Part shown: positions 7,306 to 14,014 of the stretch, piece after piece | Numbering within the stretch: the stretch's first letter is position 1 | How the letters are laid out: each line of letters begins with the position of its first letter | Assembly: GCA_041588495.1 (NCBI GenBank) | Contig: JBFGWM010000048.1 | Span: forward strand, 1 to 14,089 | Length of the DNA: 14,089 nucleotides | Direction: 5' to 3' | Source of the DNA: JBFGWM01 sp041588495 | GTDB lineage: Bacteria > Pseudomonadota > Gammaproteobacteria > Pseudomonadales > JBFGWM01 | Notes under the pieces: model-generated | Database searches by the model: none | What the model saw: only the letters and a program-made list of their open reading frames with translations | What the model was told of the DNA's origin: nothing | Translations under genes and position numbers: made by a program

Positions 7306-7938
7306 TCAGCCCTCGTTCGCTGCGGTCGCTTTGCGCTCCAGGCCAACCAGGTAATCCACCACCTCGAAGAGCCGGTCACCGCTCTTGACACGGTACTTGC
7401 CGTTGACGATGACCGTCGGCACGCCGGTGATGCGGTAGGCGCGCACCCTGGCACTGGCCTGCTGCACCTTGGTCTGCACCCCGAACGACTTGAACACCTT
7501 CCGGAAGCGCTCCTCGGGGACACCGTTTTCGGCGAAGAACTCGGCCATTTCGTCCTCGGTCCGCAGCTTGAGCTTGTCGCGATGCATGGCGCGGAAAATC
7601 GCCTCGTGCATCGTGTCCAGCACGCCCAGGGCTTCAGCGGTGTAATACGCCTGGGCATGGATCAACCAGCTCTTTCCGAGCACCGCGGGCATGCGCCGGA
7701 ACTCGGCGCCTTCCGGCTTATCTTCCAGCCACTTCTTCACGTGGGGCTCGAACTGGTAACAGTGGGGACAGCCGTACCAGAACAGCTCGAGCACCTCGAC
7801 GCGGTCACCGGTCGCGGTTGGCACCGGCGTCAGCAGGAGTTCGTAATCGCGTCCCTCCTGGATTCCCTCTCCTTCCGCACAAGCGGTGAAAGGGACCAGG
7901 AAAAGCACGAGACAGGAGGTCAGCAGCGTTCGTTTCAT
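7306..7938 (-). CDS. dsbA: Thiol:disulfide interchange protein DsbA
   Basis: Periplasmic oxidase that introduces disulfide bonds into exported proteins and is re-oxidised by DsbB. 210 residues. Signal sequence at 1-21; the thioredoxin-fold active site CPHC is at residues 57-60 within ELFWYGCPHCYQFEP, identical to the classical DsbA motif. The cis-proline loop GVPTVIVNGKYRV is at about 172-184. An alpha-helical insertion lies between them, as usual. The leader end is ambiguous: FTAC(20)AEG could be a weak lipobox (Phe at -3 is atypical), or signal peptidase I could cut after ACA. A GGA ribosome site sits about 8 bases before the ATG. Preceded on the same strand by cytochrome c4, with its own candidate promoter in the gap. 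Confidence 0.95.
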   Translation of the reverse strand: MKRTLLTSCLVLFLVPFTACAEGEGIQEGRDYELLLTPVPTATGDRVEVLELFWYGCPHCYQFEPHVKKWLEDKPEGAEFRRMPAVLGKSWLIHAQAYYTAEALGVLDTMHEAIFRAMHRDKLKLRTEDEMAEFFAENGVPEERFRKVFKSFGVQTKVQQASARVRAYRITGVPTVIVNGKYRVKSGDRLFEVVDYLVGLERKATAANEG

Positions 7939-7982
7939 GTTGATGATCCAGGGTCTGGAAGGGTGGAAATCAGGTTCGCAGC

Positions 7983-8012
7983 ATTAGACCCGAATCCGGC
8001 GAAAAAGATCAA
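7983..8012 (-). promoter_or_regulatory. Candidate sigma-70 promoter for dsbA
   Basis: On the minus strand, TTGATC (8012-8007) and TCTAAT (7988-7983) are separated by 18 bases, matching 4/6 and 5/6 consensus positions. The predicted start near 7976 leaves an untranslated leader of about 38 bases before the dsbA ATG at 7938. It lies downstream of the stem-loop that follows the cytochrome gene, consistent with dsbA being at least partly transcribed on its own. Confidence 0.5.
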
Positions 8013-8018
8013 ACGGAT

Positions 8019-8047
8019 GCAGGCGACCCGACCAACGGGCCGCCTGC
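8019..8047 (-). terminator. Stem-loop after cytochrome c4 (possible weak terminator or attenuator)
   Basis: Arms 8036-8047 and 8019-8030 can pair over 12 positions (11 Watson-Crick and one G-U) with a 5-base loop, starting 13 bases after the cytochrome c4 stop. On the minus strand the T-rich part begins only about 4 bases later as TTT, with the five-T run about 12 bases after the stem, overlapping the dsbA -35. This is weaker than a textbook intrinsic terminator; it may partially end the cytochrome transcript or protect its 3' end. Confidence 0.45.
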
Positions 8048-8059
8048 GGGGATGGGCTG

Positions 8060-8686
8060 TCAGTGCAGGCCGGAGACGTAGCTGGAGAGTGCCTCGATAT
8101 CGGCATCGGTGAGCCGCGCGGCGACATCGCGCATCATGCGGCTGTCACCGTCGTTGTTACGGGCCCCGGAACGGAATGCCTTGAGTTGCGCGGCGACATA
8201 CTTGGGATGCTGTCCGCTCAGGCTGGGGAATCCGGCCGGACCATTGCCCTTGCCACGCGGGGAATGACAGGCGGTGCATGCCGCGATGCCGTCCTCCAGA
8301 TCACCGGCACGGTACAGCTTTTCGCCGGGCACCAGGAGGTCAGGATCGGTGGCGCCAAGGGTCGGCGACTGGCTGGCATAGTAGGCCGCGATATCCGCGA
8401 TATCCTGGTCAGAGAGATTGGCAACCATGGCGGTCATCACCGGAACCGAACGCCGCGGCCCGCTCTCATCGCCCTTGATGTCCTTGATCTGCTTGACCAG
8501 GTAACGCTCGTTCTGCCCGGCGAGCTTGGGAAAGTCGGCAACCGCGCTGTTGCCGTCCATCCCGTGACAGCCACCGCAGGCCAGGGACTTCGCCTTGCCT
8601 GCCTCGGGGTCGCCCGCAGCCAGCACGGGACCACTGATCAGTGACGCCAGCAGCGCCGCGGAAAAGAATACTCGGATGATCTTCAT
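8060..8686 (-). CDS. Dihaem cytochrome c4
   Basis: Periplasmic electron carrier with two c-type haems, generally thought to feed terminal oxidases. 208 residues from the ATG at 8686: a 23-residue signal peptide ending VLA, then AGDPEAGK. The open frame extends further upstream, but that extension has no export signal at its start, and the GGGA site about 8 bases before 8686 supports this start. The tandem structure is clear: haem motif CGGCH at residues 37-41 and CTACH at 137-141, each followed by a class I cytochrome fold. Candidate axial methionines are in SVPVMTAMVANLSD (about 80-93) and DSRMMRDVAARLTD near the C-terminus. FPKLAGQ and FPSLSGQ mark the internal duplication. Followed by dsbA on the same strand. 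Confidence 0.95.
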   Translation of the reverse strand: MKIIRVFFSAALLASLISGPVLAAGDPEAGKAKSLACGGCHGMDGNSAVADFPKLAGQNERYLVKQIKDIKGDESGPRRSVPVMTAMVANLSDQDIADIAAYYASQSPTLGATDPDLLVPGEKLYRAGDLEDGIAACTACHSPRGKGNGPAGFPSLSGQHPKYVAAQLKAFRSGARNNDGDSRMMRDVAARLTDADIEALSSYVSGLH

Positions 8687-8824
8687 GCGTTGTCCCGTGA
8701 AATCCTGTATAACTTCGAACTGCGCCGGGGCGCCGTCATTGCGGGTCCGGCCGGCCGGCTGAAGCGGGGAACTGCGGCACAACCACCGTCAGCGAGCACC
8801 CGTACCGGCCTTTCGGAAGCGGGG

Positions 8825-8832
8825 AGTATAAC
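8825..8832. promoter_or_regulatory. Possible overlapping divergent -10 elements in the cytochrome c4/engB gap
   Basis: TATAAC on the plus strand (8827-8832), towards engB, overlaps TATACT on the minus strand (8830-8825), towards cytochrome c4. Each matches 5/6 of the -10 consensus. No convincing -35 element is found at 16-18 bases for either direction, so this is tentative. With the engB start at 8895 the leader would be about 55 bases. The rest of the 208-base gap (8687-8894) is GC-rich with runs of CCGG, and I see no gene in it. Confidence 0.25.
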
Positions 8833-8894
8833 CCATCGCGGCCAATATGATCACCGCCGGACGCCGCTCCGGCAGCGGCTTTGGCGACGGCACA

Positions 8895-9491
8895 ATGCGC
8901 GACTTTTCAACTGCCACTTACACCGTCAGTGCACCCGGGATGCGGCACTGTCCGCCCGACAGTGGCCGCGAGGTTGCGTTCGCGGGCCGCTCCAACGCCG
9001 GCAAGTCCTCGACCCTCAATGCGATCACCGGACGCCGCGGCCTGGCGCGCACCGGCAAGACGCCGGGACGCACGCAGGCACTCAACTTTTTCGCACTGGA
9101 CGAGGACACGCGACTGGTCGACCTGCCCGGTTTCGGCTTCGCGCGGGTGCCGGAAAAAATGCGCGAGGCCTGGCGTCGCACCATCGATGCCTACCTGCGC
9201 GAACGGCGCAGCCTATGCGGCGTGGTCCTGGTGATGGACATTCGGCATCCGCTGAAAGACTTCGAACAACAGATGCTGACCTGGTGCGGCGAGGCCGGGG
9301 TTCCGCTGCACATCCTGCTCAACAAGTCGGACAAGCTGAGCCGCGGGCAGGTCGCACGGGTTGAGCGCATGCTGGAACAGGCCATCGCCGGCCAGCCGGA
9401 CTGCACGGTGCAGGCATTTTCCGCCCTGCGCCGTACCGGCCTCGAGGCGGCCCGCCTGCGCATCAGCGAACTGCTGGACGGCGGACCATAA
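8895..9491 (+). CDS. engB: Ribosome-biogenesis GTPase EngB (YihA/YsxC)
   Basis: Essential cytoplasmic GTPase needed for late assembly of the large ribosomal subunit. All G motifs are present: G1 GRSNAGKSS (residues 31-39), G2 around PGRTQ, G3 DLPGFGFA, G4 NKSDKL and G5 SAL. The N-terminus RDFSTATYTVSAPGMRHCP aligns with the family pattern that precedes EVAFAGRSNAGKS, which favours the ATG at 8895 (198 residues). An in-frame ATG at 8847 would add 16 residues with no family resemblance. Neither start has a strong ribosome site. It is convergent with polA, and its stop codon overlaps the T-tract of the minus-strand terminator at 9490-9530. Confidence 0.95.
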   Translation: MRDFSTATYTVSAPGMRHCPPDSGREVAFAGRSNAGKSSTLNAITGRRGLARTGKTPGRTQALNFFALDEDTRLVDLPGFGFARVPEKMREAWRRTIDAYLRERRSLCGVVLVMDIRHPLKDFEQQMLTWCGEAGVPLHILLNKSDKLSRGQVARVERMLEQAIAGQPDCTVQAFSALRRTGLEAARLRISELLDGGP

Positions 9492-9530
9492 AAAACCCTG
9501 GTCCGGATGGGGATTGCCCGGCACCAGGGT
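9490..9530 (-). terminator. Strong intrinsic terminator between polA and engB
   Basis: On the minus strand, ACCCTGGT (9530-9523) pairs perfectly with ACCAGGGT (9502-9495). An inner CCGG/CCGG pair extends the stem to 12 bp with a single bulged G, and it is followed by six T residues (9495-9490). It terminates transcription running leftward, either the polA message or the proposed small RNA. There is no T-run on the plus-strand side, so it does not act as a terminator for engB. Confidence 0.85.
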
Positions 9531-9600
9531 GCAAAGCCCACTCCGTGGGCTGCGTTCACTGATTGCAAGAAACAGGCACGGTGTTGCGCCGCCCCTGCAT
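9490..9600 (-). ncRNA. Putative envelope-stress small RNA at the polA-engB (Spot 42/ErsA) locus
   Basis: Predicted transcript of about 110 bases from near 9600 to the terminator U-tract. Its features are a sigma-E-like promoter directly upstream and three stem-loops by hand folding. Stem 1 pairs 9597-9589 with 9581-9573 (one G-G mismatch, 7-base loop). Stem 2 is GCCCAC/GTGGGC at 9550-9545 and 9541-9536 with loop GGA. Stem 3 is the terminator. The 22 bases between stems 1 and 2 (9572-9551), which start U-rich, look unpaired and could be the targeting and Hfq-contact region. E. coli Spot 42 and Pseudomonas ErsA occupy the same polA-engB interval, ErsA being AlgU-dependent. No primary-sequence homology was recognised. 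Alternatively, the region is just the polA 3' untranslated region. Confidence 0.6.
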
Positions 9601-9604
9601 AAAC

Positions 9605-9632
9605 TTTGACGTCCGCGCCGCCGGCGAGTTCC
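9605..9632 (-). promoter_or_regulatory. Sigma-E/AlgU-type promoter directly after polA
   Basis: On the minus strand, GGAACTC (9632-9626) and GTCAAA (9610-9605) are separated by exactly 15 bases, that is, GAACTC and TCAAA 16 bases apart. This matches the extracytoplasmic-function sigma-E consensus (GGAACTT, about 16, TCAAA or TCTGA) at all but one -35 position, with the standard spacing. It begins 6 bases after the polA stop codon. A start near 9600 is expected. No sigma-70 -35/-10 pair competes at the same place. Confidence 0.6.
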
Positions 9633-9637
9633 CGGGC

Positions 9638-12343
9638 TCAGTGCGCCTCTTCCCAGTTCATGCCGCTACCGCAATCGACCACCAGCGGCGAACGCAGTTC
9701 GCCGGCGGCAGCCATGCGTGCCGCAACCTCGGCCGCGACGTCTTCCACCAAGTCCTCGCGCACCTCGAAGACCAGTTCATCGTGAACCTGCATGATCATG
9801 GCCGCGTCGGGCCCGCGGTCCTCGAGCCAGGCATCGATATCGATCATCGCCCGCTTGATGATGTCGGCGGCCGTGCCCTGCATGGGCGCATTGATCGCGG
9901 TGCGCTCCGCCGCCTGGCGGCGGTTCCCGTTTCGCGCGCGGATCTCGGGAAGGTACAGCCGCCGCCCGTAAAGGGTTTCCACGTAACCGCGTTCCCGGCC
10001 GGACTCGCGGGTTTCGTCCATGTAACGACGCACACCCGGGTAACGTTCGAAATAGCGGTCGATGTAACCCTGCGCCTCGTGGCGCGGCAACTGCAGCTGG
10101 CGGGCCAGGCCAAACGCTGACATACCGTAAATCAGCCCGAAATTGATCGCCTTCGCAGCGCGCCGGTCTTCCGCCGAGACCTCCGCCTCCGGCACCCCGA
10201 ACACCTCGGACGCTGTGGCCCGGTGAATGTCGCGTCCCTCGGCGAAGGCCTGCAACAAGCCCTCGTCCCCGGACATGTGGGCCATGATGCGGAGTTCGAT
10301 CTGCGAGTAATCGGCGGACAGGATCCGGTAACCATCGCGGGCAACGAACGCACGCCGCACCCGGCGGCCCTCGGGCCGCCGGATGGGAATATTCTGCAAA
10401 TTCGGATCGGTGGACGACAGCCGTCCGGTCGCGGTGACCGCCTGGTGATACGAGGTGTGCAGGCGCCCGGTGTCGGGGTCCACCTGCTCGGGCAGTCGGT
10501 CGGTATACGTGTTCTTGAGCTTGCTCAGGGTGCGATGCTCGAGAATCACCCGGGGCAGTTCATAGTCGACGGCCAGTTCGAGCAATGTCGCCTCGTTGGT
10601 GGACGGCTTGCCCCCCGGGGTCTTGCGTAACACGGGCAGCCCGAGCCGGTTATACAGCACGTCCTGCAATTGCTGGGTGGACGCCACGTTGAACTCGACA
10701 CCCGCCATGGCAAACGCCTCGGATTCGAGTTCCTCCAGGCTGGAGCGGATCTCGTCGCTCTGCCGCGCCAGCGCGTCGCAATCCAGGGCCGCGCCACGGC
10801 GCTCCATGCGCGAAAGCACGGGCACCAGCGGGATCTCGAGTTCCGCGTAGATGCCATGCAGCGCGGGCGTTTTTTCGAGCTCGGCGAGCAGGTCCCGCTG
10901 CAGGCGCAGGGCGACATCGGCGTCTTCCGCGGCATAGGGTGCCGCCTGCTCCACCGGCACCTGGTTGAACGTGATCTGCTTGGCGCCCTTGCCGGCCACG
11001 TCCTCGAAATGGATGGTGCGCTGTCCCAGGCGCCGCTCGGCGAGGCTGTCCATGTCGTGGCGCGCGGTGCTGTCGAGCACGTACGACGCAAGCATGCAGT
11101 CGTCACCAATGCCGCGCAGGGTGATGCCGGCGCCGGCGAGAACATTCATGTCGTACTTCAGGTTCTGCCCGATCTTGCCCAGATCCGCGTCCTCGAGCAG
11201 GGAACGCAGGGCATCCAGCACCACCTCCGCAGAAAGCTGCTCCGGGGCCCCCTCGTAGTCGTGGCCGAACGGCACGTAGGCGGCGCGGCCGGGCTCGACC
11301 GCGAACGAAACTCCGACCAGGCGGGCCTGCATGTAATTCAGGCTCGTGGTCTCGGTGTCGAAGCTGAACCGGCCGGCCTTGCGCAAGGCGCGGACCCATT
11401 TCTCCAGCCCGGCCTTGTCGAGCACCGTGTCGACCTCGAGTTGCCCCGCACCCGCGGCAGGCTGCTGCGCGTCGCCGGGCGCTGCAGCGTACTCCTCGGC
11501 CCAGGCGCGGAACTCGAGATCAGTGAATACCTGGTGCAGGCGGTCCCGGTCTTCAGCCGCGGGCTCCAGTTCTTTTACCCGCAACGGCAGATCCAGCTCC
11601 CGGCGGATGGTGACGAGGTCCCGGGACAGGGGCAGGGTATCCAGGGCTCCGCGCAGGTTTTCACCGATCTTGCCGCCGATGTCGGCAGCCGACTCCATGA
11701 TCGCGTCCAGGGAACCGTACTGCTGCAGCCATTTCACCGCGGTCTTGGGTCCCACCTTGGGCACCCCGGGCACGTTGTCGGACTTGTCCCCGACCAGCGC
11801 CAGGTAATCGATGATGCGTTCCGGCCCGACGCCGAACTTGGCTTCGACCCCGGCGACATCGAGCACCTCGTCGTTCATGGTATTGACCAGGGTGACGTGT
11901 GCCGACACCAGTTGAGCCAGGTCCTTGTCGCCGGTCGAAATCAGTGTCTCCAGCCCCTGTGACTCGGCCTCCGCGGCCAGGGTGCCAATGACGTCATCCG
12001 CCTCGACGCCCTCGATGACCAGCAGCGGAATGCCCATCGCCTCGATGATCCCCTTCAGGGGTTCGACCTGGTCACGCAACTCCTCGGGCATGCTCGGCCG
12101 GGTGGCCTTGTATTCGGCATACAGGTCGTGGCGGAAGTTCTTGCCTGGCGCATCCATGATCACCGCGAGATAGCGCGGCTGGTAGTCCTTGCACAGCCGC
12201 CGCACCATGGCGGTGACCCCTTTCAGGGCCCCGGTGGGCCGGCCGTCGCTGGTCGCCAGGGGCGGCAGGGCGTGAAAGGCGCGGTACAGATAGGAAGATC
12301 CGTCGACCAGCACCACGGCGGGTTGGAGGGCTTTTTCTGGCAT
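9638..12343 (-). CDS. polA: DNA polymerase I
   Basis: Replicative gap filling, RNA primer removal and repair synthesis. 901 residues, a full-length three-domain enzyme. The 5' nuclease domain (about 1-290) starts AVVLVDGSSYLYRAFHALPPL and includes VEADDVIGTLA and GDKSDNVPGVPKVGPKTA. The 3'-5' proofreading domain keeps its metal ligands: FDTETT at about 327, the NLKYD motif and YAAEDAD. The polymerase domain has motif A DYSQIELR (about 678), motif B RRAAKAINFGLIYG (about 726-740) and motif C QVHDELVFEV (about 849-858). No key residue appears missing, so all three activities are expected. The ATG at 12343 has a GGGGCG site upstream. Divergent from DUF2782 across a 67-base gap. Confidence 0.98.
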   Translation of the reverse strand: MPEKALQPAVVLVDGSSYLYRAFHALPPLATSDGRPTGALKGVTAMVRRLCKDYQPRYLAVIMDAPGKNFRHDLYAEYKATRPSMPEELRDQVEPLKGIIEAMGIPLLVIEGVEADDVIGTLAAEAESQGLETLISTGDKDLAQLVSAHVTLVNTMNDEVLDVAGVEAKFGVGPERIIDYLALVGDKSDNVPGVPKVGPKTAVKWLQQYGSLDAIMESAADIGGKIGENLRGALDTLPLSRDLVTIRRELDLPLRVKELEPAAEDRDRLHQVFTDLEFRAWAEEYAAAPGDAQQPAAGAGQLEVDTVLDKAGLEKWVRALRKAGRFSFDTETTSLNYMQARLVGVSFAVEPGRAAYVPFGHDYEGAPEQLSAEVVLDALRSLLEDADLGKIGQNLKYDMNVLAGAGITLRGIGDDCMLASYVLDSTARHDMDSLAERRLGQRTIHFEDVAGKGAKQITFNQVPVEQAAPYAAEDADVALRLQRDLLAELEKTPALHGIYAELEIPLVPVLSRMERRGAALDCDALARQSDEIRSSLEELESEAFAMAGVEFNVASTQQLQDVLYNRLGLPVLRKTPGGKPSTNEATLLELAVDYELPRVILEHRTLSKLKNTYTDRLPEQVDPDTGRLHTSYHQAVTATGRLSSTDPNLQNIPIRRPEGRRVRRAFVARDGYRILSADYSQIELRIMAHMSGDEGLLQAFAEGRDIHRATASEVFGVPEAEVSAEDRRAAKAINFGLIYGMSAFGLARQLQLPRHEAQGYIDRYFERYPGVRRYMDETRESGRERGYVETLYGRRLYLPEIRARNGNRRQAAERTAINAPMQGTAADIIKRAMIDIDAWLEDRGPDAAMIMQVHDELVFEVREDLVEDVAAEVAARMAAAGELRSPLVVDCGSGMNWEEAH

Positions 12344-12410
12344 CCGTCATTCGCCCCGGTTTGGGTTTAAACTGAAATGAAAGGCACGTTTTGAGGGAGC
12401 AAGCGTAACA
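12344..12410. promoter_or_regulatory. Divergent intergenic region polA/DUF2782
   Basis: The 67-base gap between the two divergent starts must hold both promoters or parts of them. It contains the AT-rich palindrome GTTTAAAC (12365-12372) and a purine-rich GAGGGAG (12393-12399) that is a plausible ribosome site for DUF2782. I could not place a convincing -35/-10 pair in either direction. Confidence 0.3.
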
Positions 12411-12683
12411 GTGAAACATTTGATATTCATCATCGCCCTGGCGCTGCCGCTGGCCGCCGGCGCACAAGAGGACCCGGCTTCCGGTGAAGCCGATATCACC
12501 ATCGAGCACGGCGAGGATCGCACCGTCTACGAGTACCGCACCAACGGGCAGTTGTACGCCATCAAGGTCGTGCCCAAGAAGGGCAATCCCTACTACCTGA
12601 TCGATCCCGAGGGGGACGGCAATTACATCCGCGTGGACAAGACCCGGATTCTCATCCCCTCGTTTCCAATCCTCGAGTGGTAG
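12411..12683 (+). CDS. Exported DUF2782 protein
   Basis: 90-residue protein of unknown function. Residues 1-18 form a signal peptide ending AAGA, so the mature protein is periplasmic at about 72 residues. The body (ITIEHGEDRTVYEYRTNG, VVPKKGNPYYLIDPEGDGNY and a C-terminal PSFPILEW) matches my memory of the DUF2782 family, found between polA and thrB in Pseudomonas and other gammaproteobacteria. The GTG start is preceded by GAGGGAG 11 bases upstream. No cysteine, no catalytic motif. Co-directional with thrB, 30 bases before its start, so probably co-transcribed; the pairing is conserved but no functional link is evident from sequence. Confidence 0.85.
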   Translation: MKHLIFIIALALPLAAGAQEDPASGEADITIEHGEDRTVYEYRTNGQLYAIKVVPKKGNPYYLIDPEGDGNYIRVDKTRILIPSFPILEW

Positions 12684-12697
12684 GCGGCCGCGCCGCC
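12683..12697 (+). other. GC hairpin at the DUF2782-thrB junction
   Basis: GGCGGC (12683-12688) and GCCGCC (12692-12697) form a perfect 6 bp stem with loop CGC, starting on the last base of the DUF2782 stop codon. No T-run follows, so termination is unlikely. It could affect message stability or the balance between the two genes. Confidence 0.25.
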
Positions 12698-12713
12698 TCC
12701 GCGCAACGCTTCG

Positions 12714-13727
12714 GTGGCCGCATTCACGCCCCTGGCGGATGCCGACCTGGCGCGTCTCGCCAGGTATTACGCGCTGCCCTGTACCCCGTTTGCACGAGGC
12801 ATCGCCGAGGGGATCGAGAACAGCAATTACCTCCTCGAATGCCCAGGGGGGCAGCCCTCCGGTAGAAAGTGGGTACTCACGATCCTTGAGTTTCCGGACG
12901 CGGTCGATATCGATTTCCAGGTCCGGCTGAGCCAGCGGCTGCAGGACTCGGAGGTTCCGGTCGCGGTACCGGTCCCTGGGACTGATGGTGGTCCCACAGT
13001 TCCGATAGGCGGCAAGCCGGCCCTGTTGTACCCCTTCATGGAAGGGTGCCATCCCGCGGCGCCCGAACCTGCCCAGTGTGCCGCACTCGGAACCGTCCTG
13101 GCGCGAGCCCACCTGGCCACGAGAAACCTGTCGCATCCGAATCGCCGGGACTGGGCCTGGCTGCAACAGGCGGCCGCCAGCGTCACCGCCAGTCTCACCG
13201 CGGAAGAGGCCGGGCTTCTCCGCGAAGAGATATCCCACCAGTCGGCCCTGGAAGCGCGAATAAATGCCCTGCCGTCAGGCATCATCCACGGGGACCTGTT
13301 CCGCGACAACGCCCTGTTCCAAGGTCAGCGGGTGACGGCGATCATCGACTGGTACAACGCGGGCAGCGGGCCGCTGCTGTACGATCTCGCCATCACGCTC
13401 AACGACTGGTGCCTCGATGACGCCGGCGAGATGGACGCCGGGCTGGCTGGGAGCCTGCTGGGCGGCTACGCCAGAGTCCGCCCGGTATCGCCGGATGAAC
13501 GCCGGTTGTTGGCCGACCTGCTGCGCAGGGCAGCGTTACGGTTCTGGGTATCCCGGCTGCATAGCCGCGTATACCCCCCGGTCGCGGGCGCCGGAGGGAC
13601 ACTTTACTCGGAAAAGAATCCGGATGCGTTTCGCAACCGCCTGGACGGATTACGGGCTATGACAGTTGCCGGAGCGGAGCGCCTCGCCGCGCACCTCGAC
13701 GCCGCAGGCGGGACAGGATCAGGATGA
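12714..13727 (+). CDS. thrB: Homoserine kinase type II (ThrB, APH-fold)
   Basis: Phosphorylates L-homoserine using ATP in threonine biosynthesis. It belongs to the aminoglycoside-phosphotransferase/choline-kinase fold family used by pseudomonads, not the GHMP kinase family of E. coli ThrB. 337 residues, slightly longer than the roughly 316 usual. The GTG start gives AAFTPLADADLARLARYYAL, close to the family N-terminus. Next come GIAEGIENSNYLLE near residues 30-43 and WVLTILE (the nucleotide-binding lysine region). The catalytic Brenner motif GDLFRDNALF is at about 192-203, and IIDWYNAGSGPLLYDLAITLNDWC at about 209-232 contains the metal-binding aspartate. The first Brenner residues read IHGD. 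The 3' end overlaps the convergent 87-residue gene by 9 bases. Confidence 0.93.
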   Translation: MAAFTPLADADLARLARYYALPCTPFARGIAEGIENSNYLLECPGGQPSGRKWVLTILEFPDAVDIDFQVRLSQRLQDSEVPVAVPVPGTDGGPTVPIGGKPALLYPFMEGCHPAAPEPAQCAALGTVLARAHLATRNLSHPNRRDWAWLQQAAASVTASLTAEEAGLLREEISHQSALEARINALPSGIIHGDLFRDNALFQGQRVTAIIDWYNAGSGPLLYDLAITLNDWCLDDAGEMDAGLAGSLLGGYARVRPVSPDERRLLADLLRRAALRFWVSRLHSRVYPPVAGAGGTLYSEKNPDAFRNRLDGLRAMTVAGAERLAAHLDAAGGTGSG

Positions 13728-13982
13728 CTCTTCCTGGCCAGCCTCTGGCGGGCGGGCGTGCTTGAGTTCGGCATAGGCGTTCACGGCACGTTCGCTGGGC
13801 CGGGCCTCTGGCTCGGGAGCCTGCTCATTGCGCAGGCTTTTCAACTCGTCGACATGGCGCCAGTGTGACCACAGAACGTGGTCGAGGTAATCGACGATGG
13901 TCATGTCGAAGTCGAGGGCCCGCTTCTTGAGTTCCTTGCGGGTATTCTTCCGGATCGGGGTATTGACGGGTTTTTCTTTCAT
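13719..13982 (-). CDS. Hypothetical small protein, ribbon-helix-helix-like N-terminus
   Basis: 87 residues, highly charged, no membrane segment or signal. I do not recognise a named family. The first half (PVNTPIRKNTRKELKKRALD then FDMTIVDYLDHVLWSHW) resembles ribbon-helix-helix proteins: a short strand with alternating polar residues, a basic helix, a turn, then an MTI-DYL second helix. The C-terminal 35 residues are Pro/Glu/Ala-rich and probably disordered. GGAG lies about 10 bases before the ATG and a perfect TATAAT further upstream, supporting a real gene. Convergent with thrB, overlapping its end by 9 bases. No toxin gene is visible beside it, so a role as an antitoxin is not supported; a small DNA-binding regulator is the best guess. 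Confidence 0.65.
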   Translation of the reverse strand: MKEKPVNTPIRKNTRKELKKRALDFDMTIVDYLDHVLWSHWRHVDELKSLRNEQAPEPEARPSERAVNAYAELKHARPPEAGQEESS

Positions 13983-14008
13983 CGATTCAGATCTCCGCAG
14001 TCTCCTCC

Positions 14009-14014
14009 ATTATA
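14009..14014 (-). promoter_or_regulatory. Consensus -10 upstream of the 87-residue gene
   Basis: Minus-strand TATAAT (14014-14009) is a perfect -10, giving a start near 14002 and a leader of about 20 bases containing GGAG. The best -35 at 16-17 bases spacing is poor (TTTATG or GTTTAT), as in promoters that need an activator or are self-regulated. Confidence 0.5.

Noticed and set aside
7293..7360. Intrinsic terminator for the gsp operon
   Set aside because: No stem of six or more pairs followed by a T-run was found after gspM.
8687..8782. N-terminal extension of cytochrome c4 to an ATG at 8782
   Set aside because: It would place about 32 non-signal residues before a clean Sec signal peptide; the ATG at 8686 has a ribosome site and the expected leader.
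8775..8805. GGGGAACTG followed by TCAGC on the plus strand upstream of engB as a second sigma-E promoter
   Set aside because: The spacing between GAACTG and TCAGC is only 14 bases and the -10 match is poor, unlike the well-spaced example after polA.
9536..9550. GCCCAC/GTGGGC hairpin as a plus-strand terminator for engB
   Set aside because: No T-run follows on the plus strand; it fits better as the second stem of the minus-strand RNA.
10670..11962. 430-codon plus-strand frame opposite polA
   Set aside because: Fully antisense to intact conserved polA domains; the translation has no recognisable domain and no ribosome site. It is a codon-bias shadow.
12072..13238. 388-codon minus-strand frame across polA 5' end, DUF2782 and thrB
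   Set aside because: It spans three recognised genes and the divergent promoter gap; the translation is compositionally odd and matches nothing.
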